Of a DNA stretch of 64,000 nt, positions 58,752 to 64,000 are shown one piece after another; position 1 is the first letter of the stretch, and every line of letters starts with the position of its first letter. This stretch comes from Chryseobacterium panacisoli (lineage in GTDB: Bacteria > Bacteroidota > Bacteroidia > Flavobacteriales > Weeksellaceae). Location: assembly GCF_008274625.1 (NCBI RefSeq), contig NZ_VTRU01000005.1, forward strand, positions 62,001 to 126,000, given 5' to 3'. The notes below the pieces were generated by a model. It did not search any database. It was not told the DNA's origin and was given only the letters and a program-made list of their open reading frames with translations. The position numbers and the translations under genes were made by a program.

Positions 58752-58785
58752 AAGGCTGTTTCAGTATTTGAGACAGCCTTTTTTA
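58752..58785 (+). terminator. terminator of the MATE gene
   Basis: AAGGCTGT / ACAGCCTT stem (58752-58759 and 58773-58780) with a T-tract. Confidence 0.8.
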
Positions 58786-58819
58786 TATTCGTTAATTTGC
58801 AATAAAGCATTAATCTATA

Positions 58820-58860
58820 TTCTCTCGCAGATCTTATTGATTACGCAGATTTTTTTACGA
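58820..58860. repeat. dispersed intergenic motif, CGCAGAT type (second copy)
   Basis: CGCAGATCTTATTGATTACG followed by CAGATTTTTTTAC. Compare the stretch at 30996-31040. Confidence 0.3.
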
Positions 58861-58870
58861 TATAAGTGCA

Positions 58871-59374
58871 TCAATCTATTCTCTTTCCTAGAATCTTCAG
58901 ACTTCTCTCAACGCCATCTAAAATTGCTACATTAGGAAGACTTCCCCAATCTTCAAACCCAAAATATCTGAACAGTTTTAAACTAGGCTCATTGTGAAGG
59001 AAAATAAGTGCTACAAGGTTTTTCACCCCAAATTTTCCGGCATTATCAATACAATACTGAAGAATTGTTTTACCATATCCTTTTCCTCTGCAGGTTTCAT
59101 CCAGATAAATGCTTACTTCCACCGTTCCGTTGTATGCTGCTCTCTCATGAAATGAACTGAAGCTTACCCATCCAACAATCTGGCTCTGTTCATCTTCAAC
59201 CACCCAAAGCGGTCTTGTCTGAGGATTGTGTTCTTCAAACCACTTTAATTTGCTTTCTACAGAGACTTCTTCCATATCTGCAGTAACCATTCTTGAAGCA
59301 ATTGTTGAATTATAGATCGCTACGATTTTATTTAAATCTGCCAATTCAGCATTTCTGAACTTTAATTTTTCCAT
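58871..59374 (-). CDS. GNAT N-acetyltransferase, phosphinothricin-acetyltransferase-like
   Basis: A 167-residue enzyme: LRFRNAELADLNKIVAIYNSTIASRMVTADMEEVSVES opening typical of the Pat/YncA group, acetyl-CoA motif LDETCRGKGYGKTILQY, and late VALIFLHNEPSLKLFRYFGFEDWG. Substrate unknown; antibiotic or amino-acid modification are both known for the group. Confidence 0.9.
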   Translation of the reverse strand: MEKLKFRNAELADLNKIVAIYNSTIASRMVTADMEEVSVESKLKWFEEHNPQTRPLWVVEDEQSQIVGWVSFSSFHERAAYNGTVEVSIYLDETCRGKGYGKTILQYCIDNAGKFGVKNLVALIFLHNEPSLKLFRYFGFEDWGSLPNVAILDGVERSLKILGKRID

Positions 59375-59835
59375 GGATGAATATTCAACTTAATTTTATA
59401 CAAAAATAGTAAATTTTTAAAACACCCCATTAAAACCCATACTTAAATTGTTAATTTTAATTATTTATAACAAAACACCCCTTAAAAACATTAAAAAAAC
59501 ATCTTTAATTAAAAAAAATATTTTTTTTGTTGGAATACGCAAAGGCGCAATGGAATTGAAAGATCGAATATTTTGAAGGCGCAAAGATTTTATCTCCGAT
59601 AAAATTGAATACTGGTTATTTTTTAATCACACGAAGATTTTACTAATTAAGCAAATTATAATAAAAAAGCTCATAGTCATCACTTGCTGAGAATCTTTGA
59701 TTTTCTTGCGCCTTAAAATTATATACAAGGATTAAAAAAAATTTGCGTCTTTCCGATTTTCCAACAAAAGAATGATGTTTAAAAATTATAAATAAGCGTT
59801 GAAAAAACCTTACATCTTTTTGCTTGTCAACGAAA
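59375..59835. other. intergenic stretch with dispersed CGCAAAGGCGCAA-type repeats
   Basis: No gene is seen. Copies of the same motif sit at 59537-59551 (CGCAAAGGCGCAAT), 59576-59590 (AAGGCGCAAAGATTT) and inverted at 59705-59714 (CTTGCGCCTT), with partial TTTGCGTCTTTCC at 59742. The rest is AT-rich. Confidence 0.5.
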
Positions 59836-60396
59836 TTATTTCAAATCCTTCAAGATCCTATTCAAGCTCCTTCCCGTAATTCCGAGATAGGCCGCCATAT
59901 CTTCTTTTGAAATCTGAATTTCCTGTTTGGACTGCATATTCAATAATTGGGTTAAAGTATGTTCTACCGTATAAAGCTGTTGATAAGAAGCCCTGCTGGA
60001 AGTATTGATAATTCGTTCTGCAAATGAATCCAGCAACAGATGATTCAGCGTAAGATCATTATTGATCAACGATTTAAAATAAGAAACTGTTATTTCATAA
60101 ACAGTTACCTCAGATACTGCCTTTACCCCGCATAAGCAATTGATATTTTTGATCAATTCCACTTCTCCAAGAATCTCACCTTTTCCCAGAAATTCGACAA
60201 TGTATTCTTTTCCGTTCTCTTCGGTAAAATAGCATTTGGCAATTCCTTCTTTGATTAACATGACCTTTGACAACAGCTGATCCTGAACCAGAATATTTCC
60301 ATCCCTGGAAAAAGACTTGAAGATTACTTCTTCTCTGTCCTGCTGCTGATAAAGTTCTTCAAAATAGCTTAAAAATGCCTGATTGGTTCTTAACAT
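59836..60396 (-). CDS. Crp/Fnr-family transcriptional regulator
   Basis: A 186-residue protein. A cNMP-binding beta-barrel with LIKEGIAKCYFTEENGKEYIVEFLGKGEILGEVELI precedes the long helix, then a short C-terminal helix-turn-helix (SKEDMAAYLGITGRSLNRILKDLK). Residues for cAMP binding cannot be confirmed. The start at 60396 is the first ATG; the longer reading begins at TTG. An imperfect palindrome GGACA-AA-TGTCC (60406-60417) directly upstream may be an autoregulatory site. Confidence 0.9.
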   Translation of the reverse strand: MLRTNQAFLSYFEELYQQQDREEVIFKSFSRDGNILVQDQLLSKVMLIKEGIAKCYFTEENGKEYIVEFLGKGEILGEVELIKNINCLCGVKAVSEVTVYEITVSYFKSLINNDLTLNHLLLDSFAERIINTSSRASYQQLYTVEHTLTQLLNMQSKQEIQISKEDMAAYLGITGRSLNRILKDLK

Positions 60397-60405
60397 ATGG
60401 ATCCG

Positions 60406-60417
60406 GGACAAATGTCC
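60406..60417. promoter_or_regulatory. short palindrome before the Crp-like gene
   Basis: GGACAAATGTCC, 5-base arms. It overlaps a near-consensus -7 (GACATTTG) on the minus strand. Candidate autoregulatory site. Confidence 0.25.
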
Positions 60418-60472
60418 TTTGCTTATTGATATATTATACTGAATTTTGAGAACAGAAAATTACAAAACAAAA

Positions 60473-61162
60473 ATGAATAATCATATTACTACTATCGCCT
60501 TTGATGCAGATGATACTCTTTGGATCAACGAACCCTATTTTCAAGAGGCAGAAAAAGAGTTCTGTATGCTGCTTGAGGACTATCTTCCACAGCATTCGGT
60601 ATCGCAGGAATTATTTAAGACAGAAATGCAGAATCTCCACCTGTACGGTTACGGAGTAAAGGGATTTATGCTTTGTATGATTGAGACGATTGGCAGGGTT
60701 TCCAATAACACCGCTTCGCTGGAACTGGTAAACAAAGCCATTCAGCTGGGGCAGAATCTTCTTCAGAAGCCTATTGAATTATTGGATGGAGTTACAGAGA
60801 CTCTTGAAAGCTTAAAGGGAAAATACAGGCTGGTTGTGGCTACAAAAGGAGACCTTCTGGATCAGGAACGTAAACTGAAAAACTCAGGATTACAGGACTA
60901 TTTCCATCATATTGAGATCATGAGTGACAAAAAAGAAAATGATTATAAAAAACTCTTGAAACATCTGGACTGCAAACCTGAAAACTTCCTGATGCTTGGG
61001 AATTCTATAAAATCAGACGTTCTGCCGGTATTGGAAATCGGAGGTTTTGCAGCTCATATTCCTTATCATGTCACATGGAGTCATGAACAGCATGATGTTA
61101 ATCTGGAACATCCGAATTTTATGGAACTTAAGAGTGTTGATGAAATTCTGAAGCATCTTTAA
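60473..61162 (+). CDS. HAD-family hydrolase
   Basis: A 229-residue enzyme: motif I FDADDTLW (nucleophile Asp), motif II VVATKGD (T), motif III Lys in KLLKHLD, motif IV MLGNSIKSDV. The group includes phosphoglycolate-phosphatase-like phosphatases. Substrate not evident. It is divergent from the Crp-like gene; the ATG at 60473 is preferred over TTG at 60446. Confidence 0.9.
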   Translation: MNNHITTIAFDADDTLWINEPYFQEAEKEFCMLLEDYLPQHSVSQELFKTEMQNLHLYGYGVKGFMLCMIETIGRVSNNTASLELVNKAIQLGQNLLQKPIELLDGVTETLESLKGKYRLVVATKGDLLDQERKLKNSGLQDYFHHIEIMSDKKENDYKKLLKHLDCKPENFLMLGNSIKSDVLPVLEIGGFAAHIPYHVTWSHEQHDVNLEHPNFMELKSVDEILKHL

Positions 61163-61296
61163 TATGTAAACCATTAAGGTCTATTAAGAAAGTAAAATTA
61201 TTAAGATAAGCTTCGCTTTAAAGAAAAACTTAATGCATATTCTATAACGTTTTAATTAATACCTTTTAATTCCGTATTTATATTTTTTAATCAAAA

Positions 61297-61330
61297 AAAA
61301 GAGACTGTTTGTGATAAACAGTCTCTTTTG
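61297..61330. terminator. bidirectional terminator
   Basis: GAGACTGTTT / AAACAGTCTC (loop GTGAT) with A8 to the left and TTTT to the right. It serves the convergent HAD and S9 peptidase genes. Confidence 0.8.
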
Positions 61331-61334
61331 TAAT

Positions 61335-63737
61335 TTATTTCTTCAAACATTTTTCAAGGAACTGATCCTGTTCCCATAAAAGGTGTAAGATATTTTCTTT
61401 AGCCTGATATCCATGGGCTTCTTTTGGAAGAAGAACCATTTTTACCGGAGCCCCAAGGTTTTTCAATGCCTGAAAGTATCTTTCAGTCTGTAAAGTGAAA
61501 GTTCCCGGATTGTTATCTGCATCACCATGAATCAGAAGAAGTGGTGTTTTCATTTTATCAGCGTTCATGAACGGAGACATTTTATTGTAAATCTCCGGAA
61601 CATCCCAGTAATTTCTCTGCTCACTCTGGAATCCGAATGGTGTCAAGGTTCTGTTATAAGCTCCACTTCTTGCAATTCCGCACGCAAAAAGGTTTGAATG
61701 CGTCAAAAGGTTTGCAGTCATAAATGCCCCGTAAGAATGTCCTCCAACAGCTACTTTCTTTCTGTCAATATACCCCAGATGATCCACGGCATCAATGGCT
61801 GCTTCAGCATTTGCAACCAACTGAGGAATAAAAGTATCATTAGGCTCTGTTTTTCCTTCGCCAATAATCGGGAAAGCAGCATCATCCAGAACAGCATATC
61901 CTTTAGTAGTCCAGTATACAAAAGATCCGTAATACGGGAATGTAAAGTCGTTCGGATTTTGGGTATTCTGCCCTGCTGTATTTTTATCTTTATATTCGGT
62001 AGGATAAGCCCAAATCAGCAACGGAAGCTTCTCTTTTTTCGTTTTTCTGTCGTAATTGGCAGGAAGATAAAGAGTTCCCGTTAAAGTTACCCCATCATTT
62101 CTTTTGTAAGTAATTACTTCTTTGTAAACGTCTTTGATACTTTCAAAGGGATTTGCGAAGTTGGTTACGGCTTCTGCTTTATTAGATTTAATATTCTTTT
62201 TAAAATAATTAGGATAAAGGCTTGGTGACTGTTGAGTTGTAAGAATTTCCCCTTTTGAAGCATTAAGAATATCAATAATCTCTTCTTTACCGTTTTTTAC
62301 ATTAGAGGTATAAAGTCTTTTCTTTTTCAGTGACTTCACATCCATTTCATCAATAAAAGGATGCTGCCCGTCTTTGGTAAATCCATCTCCGATCAGGTAG
62401 GCTTTTCCTCCTTTCATATCTATTACATATCTCCCGTACTGATTTTTTGTTGTATTAAAATTTCCAGGATCACTGTAAACGTCCTGATAATTTCTGTCAT
62501 CAAAAACTTTAGATTCTCCGTTATTCGTATCTATCAGGTAAGATTTTGTATTTCTTGTGTCATACCAGCCTTCGGAAACAATAGCATAATGATCATTAGT
62601 CCAAACTACATCATCATATCTCTGCTTTGTTTTGAAGAATGATTTCGGAGCTGCTGTAAATGGCGCTTCCCAGGTAAATACCTCGTCTCTGAAATCAGCT
62701 GTTTTAGACTGATCTCCTCCATCCAAAGCTTCAGCATAAGTAAGCGTAGCAGGAGCATCACTTCTCCATGCCATATCTCTTTTTCCGGTTCTTACCGATG
62801 AGAATCCTTTCGGCATGATTTCATTCAAAGGAACTTCATTCACTGTTTTCACAGCGTTTCCTTTCATATCATATACAACCGTTGTTGATGGAAATCTGTT
62901 GAGCGGAACGATATAAGAAAACGGCTTTTTAATCGTTGTAGCCATCAGATAATTTCCGTCCGGAGAAAAACTCAAGCCGGCATACATATCCTGATCTTTC
63001 AATTTCTTAAGATTTCCTGTAAGATCTACATTATAAATTTCAGAAGCAGTAAGCGTTTCAAAGTTTTTTTCATCCTGAGGATTTTTTAAAAGATCCTGAT
63101 AAGTTCTGTTTTGGGAAACTTTACCATCTGCTGTTGAAACAATCGGACCGGTTGGAAGATCTTTGGCTGCATCTATAAGAGCAGATCTGTTTGGCGGAAG
63201 TGTTCTGATCAGAAAGCTCTGAGAGTCATTATACCATACATAAGGCATTCCTAAGTTGGCATTCAGATTATCCGATGTAATTTTTTTGGCAGAAGCTGTT
63301 TCCATATCTACAATCCAAAGCTCTACTCCTTTATTTGTTGTATTGGTAAAAGCCAGCTTCTTCTCATCCGGTGAAAACGAAACATAGGCAATTTTCGGAT
63401 TGGAAGGAAGATTTTTCACCTGAATCTCACTTTTATCATTGATCTTTCTGATCTTCAGATTATTGGAGTAGGTCATACTGCTTGAGATATTGGTCACCGG
63501 ATTGATTCTAAGCCCGCCGAGCTTCATTTCATTCTGGCTCAGATCTTCCAGGGTTTTATATGTTGGACGGTAAGTAAAAACTACCCAGTCTTTTTTGCTG
63601 TTCATCAGAACACTTGGAGGTCTTTCATAATCTGCCAGTTTTAAGATCTCAGCAGAAGGTTTCTGATACGTAATATTTTCCTGTGCATCATAAAAATTGA
63701 GAAATGCCAAAAGGCAAATAGTCAGTTTTATCTTCAT
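61335..63737 (-). CDS. S9D-type prolyl oligopeptidase-family peptidase
   Basis: An 800-residue exported serine peptidase. The signal is MKIKLTICLLAFLNFYDAQ; residues about 30-560 fit a beta-propeller; the C-terminal alpha/beta-hydrolase domain has Ser in GGHSYGAFMTANLL, the catalytic Asp in LLIHGDADNN and His in PKEAHGY. The HSYGAFM motif and overall size match the glutamyl-endopeptidase-like S9D group found in plants and Bacteroidota. It should cut peptides in the periplasm. It is monocistronic. Confidence 0.93.
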   Translation of the reverse strand: MKIKLTICLLAFLNFYDAQENITYQKPSAEILKLADYERPPSVLMNSKKDWVVFTYRPTYKTLEDLSQNEMKLGGLRINPVTNISSSMTYSNNLKIRKINDKSEIQVKNLPSNPKIAYVSFSPDEKKLAFTNTTNKGVELWIVDMETASAKKITSDNLNANLGMPYVWYNDSQSFLIRTLPPNRSALIDAAKDLPTGPIVSTADGKVSQNRTYQDLLKNPQDEKNFETLTASEIYNVDLTGNLKKLKDQDMYAGLSFSPDGNYLMATTIKKPFSYIVPLNRFPSTTVVYDMKGNAVKTVNEVPLNEIMPKGFSSVRTGKRDMAWRSDAPATLTYAEALDGGDQSKTADFRDEVFTWEAPFTAAPKSFFKTKQRYDDVVWTNDHYAIVSEGWYDTRNTKSYLIDTNNGESKVFDDRNYQDVYSDPGNFNTTKNQYGRYVIDMKGGKAYLIGDGFTKDGQHPFIDEMDVKSLKKKRLYTSNVKNGKEEIIDILNASKGEILTTQQSPSLYPNYFKKNIKSNKAEAVTNFANPFESIKDVYKEVITYKRNDGVTLTGTLYLPANYDRKTKKEKLPLLIWAYPTEYKDKNTAGQNTQNPNDFTFPYYGSFVYWTTKGYAVLDDAAFPIIGEGKTEPNDTFIPQLVANAEAAIDAVDHLGYIDRKKVAVGGHSYGAFMTANLLTHSNLFACGIARSGAYNRTLTPFGFQSEQRNYWDVPEIYNKMSPFMNADKMKTPLLLIHGDADNNPGTFTLQTERYFQALKNLGAPVKMVLLPKEAHGYQAKENILHLLWEQDQFLEKCLKK

Positions 63738-63828
63738 ATAAATTCATTTTCTACGAATGTAGTAAATTTTAACAGATTTCTAACATTAAAAAATAAGACT
63801 CTTTTTGGTGTCATATTTATTTTTTCAT

Positions 63829-63836
63829 TACTTTTA
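63829..63836 (+). promoter_or_regulatory. near-consensus -7 box (TACTTTTA) of the GG-leader peptide gene
   Basis: Matches TAnnTTTG at seven of eight positions, 19 bases before the ATG; a TTTG at 63804-63807 is 21 bases upstream, a good -33 candidate. Confidence 0.4.
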
Positions 63837-63855
63837 TCTTACAAATTAAAATAGT

Positions 63856-64000
63856 ATGAAAAATTTAAGAAAATTATCAAAGAGCAATTTGAAAACAATT
63901 AAAGGAGGAAGTGCTCCATTATGTGATCCAGGATACATGGCCTGCAGAGTAGGCAAAACTCCAAGTGGAGCTCCTATCTGGGATTGCCTACCTCATTGCA
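63856..64000 (+). CDS. bacteriocin-like peptide with double-glycine leader (cut by window end)
   Basis: The first 48 codons are visible and the frame runs off the right edge. The leader is MKNLRKLSKSNLKTIKGG, a Bacteroidota double-glycine leader as used by C39-peptidase exporters and GG-leader natural-product precursors. The core so far has SAPLCDPGYMACRV and DCLPHC: four Cys in a Gly/Pro-rich stretch, suggesting disulfides or post-translational rings. The stop codon, any modifying enzyme and the exporter lie outside the window. Confidence 0.75.
   Translation, partial: MKNLRKLSKSNLKTIKGGSAPLCDPGYMACRVGKTPSGAPIWDCLPHC

Overview
The window looks like chromosome from a low-GC member of the Bacteroidota, class Flavobacteriia, most likely Chryseobacterium or a close Weeksellaceae relative. 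The grounds are protein content (a type IX secretion substrate with a C-terminal sorting domain, SusC/FhuA-like TonB receptor, flavobacterial DUF families, RadC and LolD neighbours, GG-leader bacteriocin-like peptide) and the many promoters with the Bacteroidota -7 box TAnnTTTG. Several of these boxes fix start codons. Genus placement is inference from remembered family resemblance; no search was run. No tRNA, rRNA, CRISPR array, transposase or integrase was seen.

Layout. 0-5 kb is a gene-poor, AT-rich accessory patch: an XRE/pentapeptide regulator, a small gene broken by an in-frame stop, several orphan minus-strand terminator hairpins and gene tails, a P63C-domain gene preceded by a foldable RNA segment, and a T4-type phage lysozyme. 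5-11.4 kb is one plus-strand operon: small exported Cys/His protein, TonB-dependent receptor, two ABC-2/DUF3526-like permeases and an ABC ATPase. 11.4-21 kb holds regulator-transporter modules: MarR plus exported protein, AraC divergent from a DHA2-type MFS pump, AraC plus a second MFS, AraC plus an SDR. 21-31 kb: SWIM-SNF2 helicase, a T9SS GEVED protein, thiolase with two TetR-type operators, endonuclease V, VOC and GNAT proteins, an M28 lipoprotein peptidase, an aminotransferase.

31-44 kb is mostly minus-strand housekeeping: a membrane pyrophosphatase fused to an OmpA-like domain next to soluble pyrophosphatase, a surface/envelope-looking run (GT-C-like membrane protein, PhyH oxygenase, FemAB-like protein, RadC, L,D-transpeptidase-like lipoprotein, LolD), then pyruvate dehydrogenase E2 and E1-alpha. 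44-50 kb: PAP2-like protein, BlaI-like regulator with a Lys/Glu tail, DUF4153 protein, a tandem B-lectin protein, an RRM protein. 49-53 kb is a copper-type module: an HMA-AraC fusion regulator, then a P1B ATPase with four CPM-type metal-binding repeats. 53-64 kb: DUF72, polysaccharide deacetylase, YggS, an NtrC-like regulator without a DNA-binding domain, MATE pump, GNAT, Crp-like regulator, HAD hydrolase, S9D peptidase, and at the right edge the start of a double-glycine-leader peptide gene.

The most interesting items are the structured RNA upstream of the P63C gene, the pyrophosphatase-OmpA fusion, the HMA-AraC regulator, the tandem lectin, the HTH-less sigma-54 activator, the 38-bp palindrome at the MarR gene and the GG-leader peptide cut by the window end.
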